Shown piece after piece: positions 1-8,404 of a DNA stretch of 64,000 nt. The notes beneath the pieces are model-generated. The model made no database searches. It was not told the DNA's origin and was given only the letters and a program-made list of their open reading frames with translations. The translations under genes were made by a program, and so were the position numbers. Within the stretch, counting starts at the first letter, position 1; each line of letters starts with the position of its first letter. This DNA comes from Hyphomicrobiales bacterium (GTDB taxonomy: Bacteria > Pseudomonadota > Alphaproteobacteria > Rhizobiales > Devosiaceae), in NCBI GenBank assembly GCA_026981645.1, contig JALSII010000001.1:47584-111583 (forward strand). Direction: 5' to 3'.

Positions 1-181
1 ATTCTCCCCCTTTCACTCTGTCCACGAAGTGTCCAAGATGTTCAGGAGAAACATCAAAGGCCTCATATTCAGCCTCAAGCCCATGCTTTTTTATCCAAAA
101 ATTGTGGATATGGGGAGAGCGTGAATGGGCTATGGGATGGCCGATGACAAAGGCCTTCTGGTGTTGCTTGGGTATGTGCAT
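1..181 (-). CDS. aroE: shikimate dehydrogenase (partial, N-terminal 60 residues)
   Basis: Reading the minus strand from the ATG at 181 gives a protein that begins MHIPKQHQKAFVIGHPIAHS and continues SRSPHIHNFWIKKHGLEAEY. This is the N-terminal shikimate-binding motif of AroE (G-x-P-x-x-H-S-x-S-P-x-I-H-N). AroE reduces 3-dehydroshikimate to shikimate with NADPH in the cytosolic aromatic amino acid pathway. The frame runs off the left edge, so the NADPH-binding domain is not visible. The gene is divergent from hemE across the candidate origin gap. In many relatives ppsR and maf lie between the origin and aroE; neither is present here. The frame stays open a little upstream with a TTG, so a slightly earlier start is possible. 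Confidence 0.85.
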   Translation of the reverse strand, partial: MHIPKQHQKAFVIGHPIAHSRSPHIHNFWIKKHGLEAEYEAFDVSPEHLGHFVDRVKGGE

Positions 182-356
182 GGCACCAATCTTGGTCAAT
201 ATTTCACTGCGGCACAAGCCTTGAATTGCTGGTCAGCAACAGGAAGGCGGGGCTGAATTATGACTTACAACACTGTTATCTACAGGGCAGTTTTTTTATG
301 AGAGCAGTGGGGATGAAACTTAAATTGGGGGGAAATTATGCCCGGTATACGGAAAA

Positions 357-365
357 TTATGCACA
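357..365 (+). promoter_or_regulatory. DnaA-box-like 9-mer
   Basis: TTATGCACA fits the relaxed DnaA-box consensus TTATNCACA. A second, weaker box (TTATCTACA) lies 81 bp upstream at 276-284 in the same orientation. Both are in the hemE-proximal non-coding gap. Confidence 0.45.
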
Positions 366-488
366 GTTTGGGTTTTGCTGGCTTGTGAATTTGTCAGCGG
401 GAAATATGGGGAACAGATTGAGTGGAAGGATCAAATTGGCAAGATTTTTCCTCCGGTTTTCCAAGGAAAGGCTTGCTGAAACCACTTG

Positions 489-503
489 TTAACCTTTTGT
501 TAA
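489..503. promoter_or_regulatory. CtrA-type binding site (TTAA-N7-TTAA)
   Basis: The sequence TTAACCTTTTGTTAA matches the full CtrA consensus of two TTAA half-sites seven bases apart. In Caulobacter CtrA binds such sites in the origin, represses replication initiation and controls the hemE-side promoter. The site lies about 195 bp upstream of the hemE start. The match is exact, but such an AT-rich 8-base pattern can arise by chance. Confidence 0.5.
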
Positions 504-697
504 TCTCTTCTAAATTGGCATTAGCATTTTTTCGGGATTTGTTTTTCAACAGCTGAACCTGCCTGTGTTTTTTCCTGGGTATTTTGGAGCAGGATTTTGC
601 GCGTGTTGTTAATTCCCGTTTTTTGGTCCCCATAATAATAAAGGTAGAGAAGAAAGAGTCTCCTTTTGCCACTTTCCTACTTGTTGGAATCGGCAAA

Positions 698-1738
698 ATG
701 GTAACGATGGCGCTTATGAAAAAACCATTGCTCGCAGCTGTGCTTGGACAGCAACAGAAACGACCTCCAGTCTGGATTATGCGTCAGGCTGGTCGATATC
801 TCCCCGAATATCGCGAATTGCGAAAGAGAGCAGGAAGCTTTCTTGATTTGTGCTACAATCCAAAGCTTGCCGCTGAAGTCAGTTTGCAACCGTTGAAACG
901 GTTTGATCTGGATGGCGCAATATTGTTTTCGGACATATTGGTCGTTCCAGATGCCTTGGGCCAAAAAGTTGATTTTATACAGGGGGACGGACCGGTTCTC
1001 AATCCATTGGATACAGGTTCGATTTCAGCTTTGTGTAGTGATAATATATTGACACACTTGGAGCCGGTTTTTGAAACGATTGAGCGCATAAAAGCTGAAC
1101 TCGAAGCAGAAAAAACCCTGATTGGTTTTTGTGGGTCACCCTGGACAGTGGCAACTTATATGATTGGCGGACGGGGCTCACCGGATCAGGCGAAAGCGCG
1201 TTTATTTGCACTTGAAAAACCAGCGGCTTTTGAAAGTTTGATTAATATTCTGATCGAAGCGAGTATTAAATATCTGATAGCTCAGATAAAAGCAGGAGCG
1301 GATGTCGTTCAGCTTTTTGAAAGTTGGGCCTTGAATCTGGACGAAAAATGTTTTCAGTCCTATGTAATTGGTCCTAATACCAAAATTATTGAAGGTGTGC
1401 GGTCAGAAATTCCTGATGCGGCAATTATCGGATTTCCTCGCGGAGCCGCTGGAATGCTGAAGAATTACGCTGAAGCAACAGGTGTGAATATGCTGGGTGT
1501 TGACTATTCAACCCCGGTATCTTTTGTCGATAGTGTTTTGCCGGTCGGATTGGGAGTCCAGGGAAATCTCGATCCGTTACGTCTGGTAATTGGCGGACAG
1601 CAGATGACTGAAAGAATAGAGGAAATTATCAGGGGGTTTTCAGGTCGACCTCATATATTCAATCTTGGGCACGGAATAGTGCCGCAAACGCCTGTGTCTC
1701 ATGTCGCTGATATGGTAGCTGCTGTTAAAGAGGGCTGA
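698..1738 (+). CDS. hemE: uroporphyrinogen decarboxylase
   Basis: HemE decarboxylates the four acetate side chains of uroporphyrinogen III to give coproporphyrinogen III in cytosolic heme synthesis. The family signature WIMRQAGRYLPEYR lies at about residues 26-39, and the catalytic aspartate is in FSDIL (residues 77-81). GFCGSPWTVATYMIGG and the C-terminal GNLDP segment are also typical. The frame is open upstream to 584, but family homology begins only near MKKPLLAAVLG. The ATG at 698 is preceded by GGAA at a suitable distance and gives 346 residues, the normal length; ATGs at 707 and 716 are alternatives. hemJ follows after 4 bp, so the two are probably co-transcribed. The gene and its neighbours look more AT-rich than the rest of the window. 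Confidence 0.95.
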   Translation: MVTMALMKKPLLAAVLGQQQKRPPVWIMRQAGRYLPEYRELRKRAGSFLDLCYNPKLAAEVSLQPLKRFDLDGAILFSDILVVPDALGQKVDFIQGDGPVLNPLDTGSISALCSDNILTHLEPVFETIERIKAELEAEKTLIGFCGSPWTVATYMIGGRGSPDQAKARLFALEKPAAFESLINILIEASIKYLIAQIKAGADVVQLFESWALNLDEKCFQSYVIGPNTKIIEGVRSEIPDAAIIGFPRGAAGMLKNYAEATGVNMLGVDYSTPVSFVDSVLPVGLGVQGNLDPLRLVIGGQQMTERIEEIIRGFSGRPHIFNLGHGIVPQTPVSHVADMVAAVKEG

Positions 1739-1742
1739 TAGT

Positions 1743-2177
1743 GTGGAATGGGTAAAAGCGCTTCATGTGATTTCTATAATTGCCTGGATGGCAGGACTGC
1801 TCTATCTGCCCCGGATTTTTGTTTATCACAGCGAGACAGAAGCAGGGTCCAGACAGTCGGAAACCTTCAAAATTATGGAGAGGCGCTTGTATCGGGCAAT
1901 TATGACGCCTGCGATGGCCAGCAGCTGGATTTTTGGCATTTGGCTTGCTGTGGGGAGCGGTTATTTCGTGTCCTTGCAATTCTGGTTTTTAAGCAAGATG
2001 GTTTTTGTGATTTTTTTATCAATTGTGCATGTTTTCCTGGGAAAACAAATGAGGAGTTTTGCCAATGATAAAAATCTGAAAAATGCTCGTTTTTTTCGTA
2101 TTTTGAATGAGGTTCCCACTGTGCTGATGATTGGCATAGTCATTGCTGTTATCGTGCGGCCGTTCGGCTCGGGCTGA
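1743..2177 (+). CDS. hemJ: protoporphyrinogen IX oxidase, HemJ type
   Basis: This 144-residue membrane protein has four predicted helices (about 3-23, 52-72, 80-100, 121-141). It carries the HemJ N-terminal pattern MEWVKALHVISIIAWMAGLL with the conserved histidine at position 8. HemJ oxidises protoporphyrinogen IX to protoporphyrin IX in the inner membrane and replaces HemG/HemY in most alphaproteobacteria. Translation starts at a GTG four bases after the hemE stop, so the pair forms a heme operon. hemH, which often sits nearby in relatives, is absent here. Older databases call this family UPF0093 or CopD-like. Confidence 0.9.
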   Translation: MEWVKALHVISIIAWMAGLLYLPRIFVYHSETEAGSRQSETFKIMERRLYRAIMTPAMASSWIFGIWLAVGSGYFVSLQFWFLSKMVFVIFLSIVHVFLGKQMRSFANDKNLKNARFFRILNEVPTVLMIGIVIAVIVRPFGSG

Positions 2178-2325
2178 TAGTTGCATAGCCAGCAAAACCT
2201 GTTGCAAAAGCGGAATATTCAGTTTATGTGATTTCAGCCTTCCCCATACGATTTTTGTCGTTATCGGCAGTTAAACTGCCCCTCCCTCCTTTCATATATC
2301 TGATCCCGTTGAGGTTGCGTTTTTT
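2178..2325 (+). promoter_or_regulatory. rho leader with GGCAGTT/AACTGCC dyad
   Basis: This 148-bp gap before rho contains a perfect dyad, GGCAGTTAAACTGCC at 2266-2280, followed by the pyrimidine-rich run CCCTCCCTCC. As RNA it could form a 5-bp stem with a UUAAA loop; as DNA it could be a protein site. rho genes are often autoregulated through their leaders, so a regulatory role is plausible but unproven. No leader peptide is evident. Confidence 0.3.
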
Positions 2326-3591
2326 ATGCAAAGTCTAAAGTTAAGAGACCTTAAATCCAAAACTCCGGCTGAATTGCTGGCTTTTGCCGAAAAGAATGAA
2401 GTTGAAAATGCTTCAACACTTCGCAAACAGGAAATAATGTTTGCGATTTTGAAAAGACTTGCAGAGCAGGATACTGAGATTGTTGGTGAGGGGGTAGTGG
2501 AGGTACTTTCTGACGGGTTTGGTTTTTTGCGATCACCTGATGCCAACTACCTGCCAGGGCCGGACGATATTTATGTTAGCCCATCTCAGATCAGACGTTT
2601 TTCCTTGCGAACGGGTGATACCGTTGAGGGTCAAATTCGCTCCCCCAAGGATGGGGAGCGCTATTTTGCTCTGCTCAAGGTCAATCAGATAAATTTTGAG
2701 GATCCCGAAAAGGCGCGGCACACAGTCAATTTCGATAATCTTACTCCACTTTATCCCGATGAACGGCTGGTGATGGAAGTTCTTGATTCCACCATAAAGG
2801 ACAAGAGCGCCAGGGTGATTGATCTGGTTGCGCCGCTGGGCAAGGGACAACGGGCGTTGATTGTTGCGCCACCTCGAACGGGTAAAACTGTATTACTGCA
2901 GAATATAGCGCAATCGGTGGCTTCAAATCATCCTGAATGTTACCTCATTGTACTGCTTATTGATGAACGGCCCGAAGAAGTTACTGACATGCAGAGATCG
3001 GTAAGGGGGGAGGTTATAGCTTCGACCTTTGATGAGCCTGCCACACGACATGTGCAGGTTACTGAAATGGTTCTGGAGAAGGCGAAGAGGCTGGTGGAGC
3101 ACGGACGGGATGTGGTGATCCTGCTGGACTCAATAACGCGACTGGGAAGGGCATACAATACGGTTGTACCCTCTTCGGGCAAGGTGCTTACCGGTGGCGT
3201 TGATGCCAATGCCCTGCAGCGTCCCAAGCGGTTTTTTGGGGCTGCAAGAAACATAGAAGAGGGTGGCTCGCTGACTATTATTGCCACAGCCCTCATCGAT
3301 ACGGGCAGCAGGATGGACGAAGTCATTTTTGAAGAATTCAAGGGAACCGGTAATTCGGAATTGGTGCTTGATCGCAAGGTTTCCGACAAACGTGTGTTCC
3401 CTGCAATGGATATTACCAAATCCGGAACCAGAAAAGAAGAGCTACTGATAGATTCGGAAACTCTCAAGAAAATGTATGTATTGCGTCGTATACTAAACCC
3501 GATGGGAACAGTTGATGCAATGGAGTTCCTGCTAGATAAACTAAAACAAACTAAAACTAATGCCGACTTCTTTGATTCAATGAATACCTAG
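2326..3591 (+). CDS. rho: transcription termination factor Rho
   Basis: Rho is a hexameric RNA-dependent ATPase and helicase that releases transcripts. The 421-residue protein has the helical N-terminal domain (about 1-45), an OB/cold-shock-like RNA-binding domain with the DGFGFLR motif (63-69), a Walker A motif APPRTGKT (181-188), a Walker B segment VVILLDS, and the R-loop region [20 protein letters not shown]. Its length is normal for the family. The ATG at 2326 has only a weak ribosome-binding site. It is followed 15 bp downstream by mnmE on the same strand. The rho-mnmE-mnmG-rsmG-parA-parB order is a conserved alphaproteobacterial arrangement. Confidence 0.97.
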   Translation: MQSLKLRDLKSKTPAELLAFAEKNEVENASTLRKQEIMFAILKRLAEQDTEIVGEGVVEVLSDGFGFLRSPDANYLPGPDDIYVSPSQIRRFSLRTGDTVEGQIRSPKDGERYFALLKVNQINFEDPEKARHTVNFDNLTPLYPDERLVMEVLDSTIKDKSARVIDLVAPLGKGQRALIVAPPRTGKTVLLQNIAQSVASNHPECYLIVLLIDERPEEVTDMQRSVRGEVIASTFDEPATRHVQVTEMVLEKAKRLVEHGRDVVILLDSITRLGRAYNTVVPSSGKVLTGGVDANALQRPKRFFGAARNIEEGGSLTIIATALIDTGSRMDEVIFEEFKGTGNSELVLDRKVSDKRVFPAMDITKSGTRKEELLIDSETLKKMYVLRRILNPMGTVDAMEFLLDKLKQTKTNADFFDSMNT

Positions 3592-3606
3592 CACGGGAAT
3601 TGTATT

Positions 3607-4935
3607 TTGCCTGAGCAGGATACAATTGTTGCCCTTGCCAGCGGAGCACCGCCGTCCGCAATTGCAATTGTGCGGATATCTGGTACAAGTTGTAGAGACG
3701 TTGTTTCTTCCTGTTTAAATAGGCCTCTTCAGTCGAACTGCCTTTCATTACGCAGAATTATTTCTCCCTATACAGATGAGCTGATGGATGAGGCAATGAC
3801 TGTCTTCATGCCGGGCCCTAACAGCTTTACCGGCGAGGATTGTGCAGAATTTCATCTCCACGGTTCCCCTGCAATTGTGCGCGAAGTAATTGCGATGTTG
3901 ACCAGGCATCCGGGGGTGCGTCTTGCGTTACCAGGTGAATTCAGCAGGCGTGCTTTCGAAGCAGGAAAACTTGACCTTACGCAAGTAGAAGGGCTTTCCG
4001 ATCTTATATTATCAGAGACAGAAACACAGAGAAAACAGGCTCTTAACCGGCTAAAAGGCGGACTGAGCAACCAGGTATCCAAATGGCGGGACAAAATAGT
4101 CAGCCTATTGGCTGAAATTGAAGCGCATCTTGACTTCTCCGATGAGGGCGATGTTGGCGGAAATGACTGGCTTGAGTTCTCAGAAAAGCTCAGGGATATT
4201 CAAAAAGACATTGAGCATGTCTTATCAGGTTATGACAGGGGGCAAATTATCAGGGAGGGATTCCGCATTGGCCTTGCTGGTCCACCTAATGCAGGAAAAT
4301 CCAGTATTCTCAATTATTTGGCTGGCTCTGATATTGCTATCGTAACCCCTGAAGCAGGCACAACCCGCGATATCAAGGAGGTTTCAATTGAAATTGGGGG
4401 CCAACTTGTTGTCTTTTTTGACAGTGCCGGGTTGAGAGCTACTGAAAACCCTGTGGAAGCGGAGGGTATCCGGCGAGCCCTAGCAATGCTGAGGCGTATG
4501 GATCTGATATTGTGGGTAACTTCCGTTGACACAGAAACCGACACGACAATCCCAGGGACCGATGCAGAAATCTTACATCTCTGCAACAAGTCTGATTTGG
4601 GCGTGGTAGAGAATTGCACACTTGCTGTTTCCTGCAAAAGTGAGGACGGATTCCCTCAACTCCTAAAGGAACTTGAGACAAGGGTCAGCCTGACCAGCAC
4701 ATCCAGTGAGGGTGTACTCATAAGCCACTTGAGGGACAAAGAAAGCCTGGAACAAGCGACCTCCCTATTGAAACAGGCCCGGATACTTTTAGATTCGGGG
4801 GATCCAGAGCCCCAACTGGAACTGGTCGCAGAAAGCATATTGCGCGCAACACATCAAATGCAGAGACTATTGGGGCTGGTTGACTGCGAGGACGTTCTGG
4901 ACCAGCTGTTTTCCGGATTTTGTATCGGAAAATGA
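3607..4935 (+). CDS. mnmE: tRNA modification GTPase MnmE
   Basis: MnmE (TrmE) works with MnmG to install the aminomethyl-type modification on wobble uridine 34 of certain tRNAs. The 442-residue protein has the N-terminal tetrahydrofolate-binding domain, a GTPase inserted in a helical domain, and the diagnostic C-terminal CIGK (439-442). GTPase motifs seen are G1 GPPNAGKS (225-232), G2 GTTRD, G3 DSAG (272-275, usually DTAG) and G4 NKSD. The rho stop codon is in the same frame just upstream, so initiation must lie in 3592-3607. A TTG at 3607 behind a GGGA sequence fits best. Its own stop codon is the first triplet of a parS site. Confidence 0.95.
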   Translation: MPEQDTIVALASGAPPSAIAIVRISGTSCRDVVSSCLNRPLQSNCLSLRRIISPYTDELMDEAMTVFMPGPNSFTGEDCAEFHLHGSPAIVREVIAMLTRHPGVRLALPGEFSRRAFEAGKLDLTQVEGLSDLILSETETQRKQALNRLKGGLSNQVSKWRDKIVSLLAEIEAHLDFSDEGDVGGNDWLEFSEKLRDIQKDIEHVLSGYDRGQIIREGFRIGLAGPPNAGKSSILNYLAGSDIAIVTPEAGTTRDIKEVSIEIGGQLVVFFDSAGLRATENPVEAEGIRRALAMLRRMDLILWVTSVDTETDTTIPGTDAEILHLCNKSDLGVVENCTLAVSCKSEDGFPQLLKELETRVSLTSTSSEGVLISHLRDKESLEQATSLLKQARILLDSGDPEPQLELVAESILRATHQMQRLLGLVDCEDVLDQLFSGFCIGK

Positions 4936-4948
4936 TTCACGTGAAACA
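4933..4948. promoter_or_regulatory. parS centromere site 1 (15/16)
   Basis: TGATTCACGTGAAACA differs at one position from the alphaproteobacterial ParB site TGTTTCACGTGAAACA. It overlaps the mnmE stop codon. Confidence 0.85.
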
Positions 4949-4977
4949 TTGCACAATGCCATGGCACAATGCAAAAA

Positions 4978-4993
4978 TGATTCACGTGAAACA
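4978..4993. promoter_or_regulatory. parS centromere site 2 (15/16)
   Basis: This is an identical copy of the site at 4933, 45 bp downstream in the mnmE-mnmG gap. Between the two lie a direct repeat GCACAATGC (4951-4959 and 4964-4972) and the palindrome TGCCATGGCA (4957-4966). The arrangement suggests a local duplication or a paired loading site. Confidence 0.85.
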
Positions 4994-5019
4994 ATCAGCC
5001 TGAAAACCCGCCTGGATAA

Positions 5020-6897
5020 ATGATGACGAATGATTTTGGGGTTATTGTAGTGGGTGGAGGTCACGCGGGTTGCGAGGCCGCAGCCGCTTCTGCGCGTCTT
5101 GGCGTCTCTACGGCGCTTATCACGCATTCGTTTTCCAAGATTGGGGAGATGAGCTGCAACCCTGCAATTGGCGGCCTTGGTAAAGGACATCTGGTGCGGG
5201 AGATTGATGCCCTGGACGGATTGATGGGCAAGGTTGCAGATCAGGCGGGCATACAGTTTCGTGTATTGAACAGACGCAAGGGCCCTGCTGTAAGGGGCCC
5301 CCGTGCCCAGATTGATCGTCAGCTTTACAGAAAGGCCATGCAGGGGGCGATCAAGGCTCAGCACAACCTTTGTGTTATGGAAGGCGAGGTGGATGACCTG
5401 ATACTCAAGAATGGGCAGGTTTCCGGTGTCCTACTGGTTGATGGCGAGAAAGTTTTTTCCAAGGCTGTCGTGTTGGCAACGGGCACGTTTTTGCGGGGAC
5501 TGATCCATCTGGGTGACAAGACAATAGAGGCAGGAAGGATGGGTGACAGGCCTGTACTTGGCCTTTCTCTTCGACTGGAAGGGTTGGGTCTTGAACTGGG
5601 TCGGCTAAAAACGGGAACGCCTCCCCGACTTTGTGCCGAAAGCATTGATTTTTCGACCCTTGAGAAGCAAATAGGGGATGATCCCCCTGAGCCCTTTTCC
5701 ATGCTTACAGAGGCGATCAAAGGCGAACAGACGGTTTGCCATATTACCAAGACAACCCCTGAAACCCACCGGATTATTGAGAGAAACCTTGGTAAATCGG
5801 CCATGTATTCAGGGAAAATACAAAGCAGTGGTCCAAGATATTGTCCCTCCATTGAAGATAAAATCGTGCGCTTTTCAGAGAAAGGGAGCCATCAGGTTTT
5901 TCTGGAACCTGAGGGATTGCGCTCGGATAGTGTTTATCCAAATGGGATTTCAACTTCCTTGCCGGAGGATATTCAGCTTGAATTCTTGAGGACCATGCCA
6001 GGACTTGGGCAAGTGAAAATCAGGCAGCCGGGATATGCCATTGAATATGATTATGTGGACCCGCGGGAATTAAAGCTGTCGCTTGAATTATCGGCAATTC
6101 CCGGCCTTTATCTTGCGGGTCAGATAAATGGGACTACAGGGTATGAGGAGGCTGCTGCCCAGGGGTTGGTTGCTGGCACTAATGCGGGCCGTGCGGCCCT
6201 GGGATTTGACGCGATTATTCTCTCGCGCACCACCAGTTATACGGGTGTAATGATTGATGATCTTGTGGCGCGGGGAATATCTGAACCCTATCGCATGTTC
6301 ACTTCAAGGGCGGAATTTCGGTTAAGTCTGCGCGCAGACAATGCCGATCAGCGTTTGACCGAAAAAGGCATTGAATGGGGACTTGTAGGTGATTTTCGGG
6401 CGCAAGCCTTTGAAAATAAAAGGGAAAAAATGGTTAGTAGTGAGCTTCTTCTTAAGAAACTAACCACGACGCCCAATCAGGCACAGGTTGCGGGAATAGC
6501 TATAAACCTGGATGGAAAAAAGCGGAGTGCCTATGAGCTTCTGTCTTATCCTGATGTTTATCCGACAGATTTATTGCAAATGTGGCCGGAATTGGGAAGT
6601 ATTGACCGTGAAATTCTGGAACAACTCGCCGTCGATGCCAGATATGCGCCCTATCTCGAGAGGCAAAGGCTGGATATTGAAGCAGTAAAGCGAGACGAAG
6701 GAAAGACCATTCCTGACGGGTTCAATTATGATGATCTGCCAGGACTTTCTGCGGAGATGCTTGAAAAGTTCAAAAACTTTCGGCCGCAGACCATCGCGCA
6801 GGCTCAACGTATTGAGGGAATGACACCGGCTGCAGTTTTGCTGGTACTATCCCGTCTTCGAAGCGATCGGAGCAAGAGACGTGCCAGGGGGACCTGA
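5020..6897 (+). CDS. mnmG: tRNA uridine-5-carboxymethylaminomethyl modification enzyme MnmG
   Basis: MnmG (GidA) is the FAD- and NADH-dependent partner of MnmE in wobble-uridine modification. The 625-residue protein starts with the FAD-binding fingerprint [19 protein letters not shown] and carries the family motifs [16 protein letters not shown] and [17 protein letters not shown]. The C-terminal helical domain that contacts MnmE is complete. Tandem ATGs lie at 5020 and 5023 and either could initiate. The gene follows mnmE after 84 bp that hold two parS sites. Its 3' end overlaps rsmG by 17 bp, which suggests translational coupling. Confidence 0.97.
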   Translation: MMTNDFGVIVVGGGHAGCEAAAASARLGVSTALITHSFSKIGEMSCNPAIGGLGKGHLVREIDALDGLMGKVADQAGIQFRVLNRRKGPAVRGPRAQIDRQLYRKAMQGAIKAQHNLCVMEGEVDDLILKNGQVSGVLLVDGEKVFSKAVVLATGTFLRGLIHLGDKTIEAGRMGDRPVLGLSLRLEGLGLELGRLKTGTPPRLCAESIDFSTLEKQIGDDPPEPFSMLTEAIKGEQTVCHITKTTPETHRIIERNLGKSAMYSGKIQSSGPRYCPSIEDKIVRFSEKGSHQVFLEPEGLRSDSVYPNGISTSLPEDIQLEFLRTMPGLGQVKIRQPGYAIEYDYVDPRELKLSLELSAIPGLYLAGQINGTTGYEEAAAQGLVAGTNAGRAALGFDAIILSRTTSYTGVMIDDLVARGISEPYRMFTSRAEFRLSLRADNADQRLTEKGIEWGLVGDFRAQAFENKREKMVSSELLLKKLTTTPNQAQVAGIAINLDGKKRSAYELLSYPDVYPTDLLQMWPELGSIDREILEQLAVDARYAPYLERQRLDIEAVKRDEGKTIPDGFNYDDLPGLSAEMLEKFKNFRPQTIAQAQRIEGMTPAAVLLVLSRLRSDRSKRRARGT

Positions 6898-7543
6898 ATC
6901 TACCCCTGGGGTTCGTGTGCTTGCCGGGCTGGAACCCTTTTTGGTGCGGGGCTTGGAGCCGGTCTCCCGGGATCTGGAGACCTATGCCGAGCTTCTGACC
7001 CGATGGCAAATTGTGCAAAATCTTGTTTCACGTGAAACACTTGCCCAGATATGGGGGCGGCATATGCGTGACAGTTTGCAATTGCTTGGGCATATAGCGC
7101 CCGGGGAGCGTTTTTTTCTGGACCTGGGTAGTGGCGGGGGGTTTCCTGCTGTTCCGCTTGCTATAGCGCTGAAGGGGGGTGGGGCACAGTTTCATCTGAT
7201 TGAATCCAACAAGCGGAAAGCTTCGTTTTTGCGAACTGTTGTCCGCGAACTGGGGTTGTCGGTGAAGGTGCATGGCAGGAGGGTGGAGGAGGTTGCGCAG
7301 GAGGATGTTGGAGAGGTTCATCTGGTTACCTGCCGGGCAACAGCGTCCTTGGGGGTGGTGTTTGGTCTGGGGGCCCCTTTTTGGAGTGAAAAGACAAGAG
7401 GCCTGTTCCACAAGGGGCGGGAATATGGGGGAGAACTTGTCAAAGCACGTGCAGATTGGTGCTTTGATGTGGTAGAGTTACCAAGCGAGACGGATAAGGA
7501 TAGCAGGATTCTGGCAATTCGTATGCTGCGGGTCAGGTCCTGA
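6881..7543 (+). CDS. rsmG: 16S rRNA (guanine-527-N7)-methyltransferase RsmG
   Basis: RsmG (GidB) methylates N7 of G527 in 16S rRNA using S-adenosylmethionine. The SAM-binding motif [16 protein letters not shown] is clear, and [11 protein letters not shown] is the conserved segment preceding it. The longest frame starts at a GTG (6881) that overlaps mnmG and gives 220 residues; a second in-frame GTG at 6917 would give 208, closer to the family norm. A perfect parS site (7024-7039) lies inside the gene and is read as part of LVSRETL, so the centromere is written into a conserved coding stretch. parA begins 31 bp downstream. Confidence 0.95.
   Translation: MPGGPESTPGVRVLAGLEPFLVRGLEPVSRDLETYAELLTRWQIVQNLVSRETLAQIWGRHMRDSLQLLGHIAPGERFFLDLGSGGGFPAVPLAIALKGGGAQFHLIESNKRKASFLRTVVRELGLSVKVHGRRVEEVAQEDVGEVHLVTCRATASLGVVFGLGAPFWSEKTRGLFHKGREYGGELVKARADWCFDVVELPSETDKDSRILAIRMLRVRS
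7024..7039. promoter_or_regulatory. parS centromere site 3 (16/16, inside rsmG)
   Basis: TGTTTCACGTGAAACA is a perfect 16-bp palindrome identical to the ParB site known from Caulobacter and many other bacteria. It lies within rsmG, about 535 bp upstream of parA. Confidence 0.95.
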
Positions 7544-7574
7544 GGTGTGTTTTTAGTAGGTGTAGCGGCGAGTA

Positions 7575-8387
7575 GTGGAGGCGGTTTTGAGGCCACGAGT
7601 TCTCACTTTGGCAAATCAGAAGGGTGGGGTTGGTAAGACAACAACCACGATAAATCTGGCAACAGCCCTTGCTGCAATCGGCGAGCGCGTTCTTATTATT
7701 GATGTTGACCCCCAGGGAAATGCCTCGACAGGCCTGGGTCTGTCGCATCAGGATCGTATCGTTTCAGCCTATGATGTGCTGGTGGGGGAGGCCAGTGTCG
7801 CAAAGGCGGTTACTCCCAGCAGTGTGCCTAATGTGGCTCTGGTGCCTTCGACCATGGATTTGCTGGGGGTTGAGCTGAGTATATCTGGCGAGGCTGACCG
7901 GGCGTTTCGCCTGCGGGAGGCGTTGCGGGATCTTGAGGAGGCTCGTGTTGACGGGCAGCCGATCAGCTATGTGCTCATAGACTGCCCGCCATCGCTGAAT
8001 TTGCTTACCATCAACGCATTGACAGCTGCGGATGCGGTTCTTGTGCCCATGCAGTGCGAGTTTTTTGCCCTTGAGGGGCTTAGTCAGCTATTGCAAACCA
8101 TTGAGCAAATCCGCAGCACGCTAAATCCAAGCCTCAGTGTCCAGGGTATCGTGATGACGATGTTTGACAAGCGTAACAACCTGTCAGAGCAGGTGCTTCA
8201 TGATGTGCGCACCGAGATGGGTGATCTGGTGTATAATACAGTCATTCCACGCAATGTAAGGTTGTCTGAGGCGCCTTCATATGGAAAACCAGCGCTGCTT
8301 TATGATTTGCAGTGTGCCGGCAGTCAGGCCTATCTGCGACTGGCGACCGAAGTTATACGGCGCGAGCGCCATTTGAGTGCGGCCTAG
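7575..8387 (+). CDS. parA: chromosome partitioning ATPase ParA
   Basis: ParA is a deviant Walker ATPase that forms dynamic nucleoid-bound gradients and moves ParB-parS complexes to the cell poles. The 270-residue protein has the deviant Walker A motif KGGVGKT (16-22), the Walker A' segment VDPQGNASTGLG, and the conserved IDCPPSLNLLT. The short N-terminus before the Walker box is typical of chromosomal rather than plasmid ParA proteins. The start is a GTG at 7575; a weak GGCG sequence precedes it. parB follows 17 bp downstream, and the flanking parS sites show that this is the main chromosomal partition system. Confidence 0.96.
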   Translation: MEAVLRPRVLTLANQKGGVGKTTTTINLATALAAIGERVLIIDVDPQGNASTGLGLSHQDRIVSAYDVLVGEASVAKAVTPSSVPNVALVPSTMDLLGVELSISGEADRAFRLREALRDLEEARVDGQPISYVLIDCPPSLNLLTINALTAADAVLVPMQCEFFALEGLSQLLQTIEQIRSTLNPSLSVQGIVMTMFDKRNNLSEQVLHDVRTEMGDLVYNTVIPRNVRLSEAPSYGKPALLYDLQCAGSQAYLRLATEVIRRERHLSAA

Positions 8388-8404
8388 TGCAAAAAGGAAC
8401 GGAA

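Larger units (their letters stand above)
182..697. other. candidate chromosomal origin (oriC) gap between aroE and hemE
   Basis: This 516-bp gap between two divergent genes has no convincing coding region. It contains TTATGCACA (357-365), which fits the DnaA-box consensus TTATNCACA, and TTATCTACA (276-284), one mismatch from TTATCCACA. Two more near-boxes lie just inside aroE: TTATCCAAA at 91-99 and, on the minus strand, ATATCCACA at 103-111. A TTAA-N7-TTAA site of the CtrA type lies at 489-503, followed by an AT-rich stretch (about 504-560). GANTC (CcrM-type) sites occur at 656-660 and 687-691. In Caulobacter, Rickettsia and several Rhizobiales the origin lies next to hemE, so position and motifs agree. 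The call is inference; the hemE promoter must lie here too. Confidence 0.55.

Noticed and set aside
226..492. 88-codon frame in the hemE-upstream gap
   Set aside because: No ribosome-binding site, no homology and irregular composition. The region is better explained as origin/promoter DNA.
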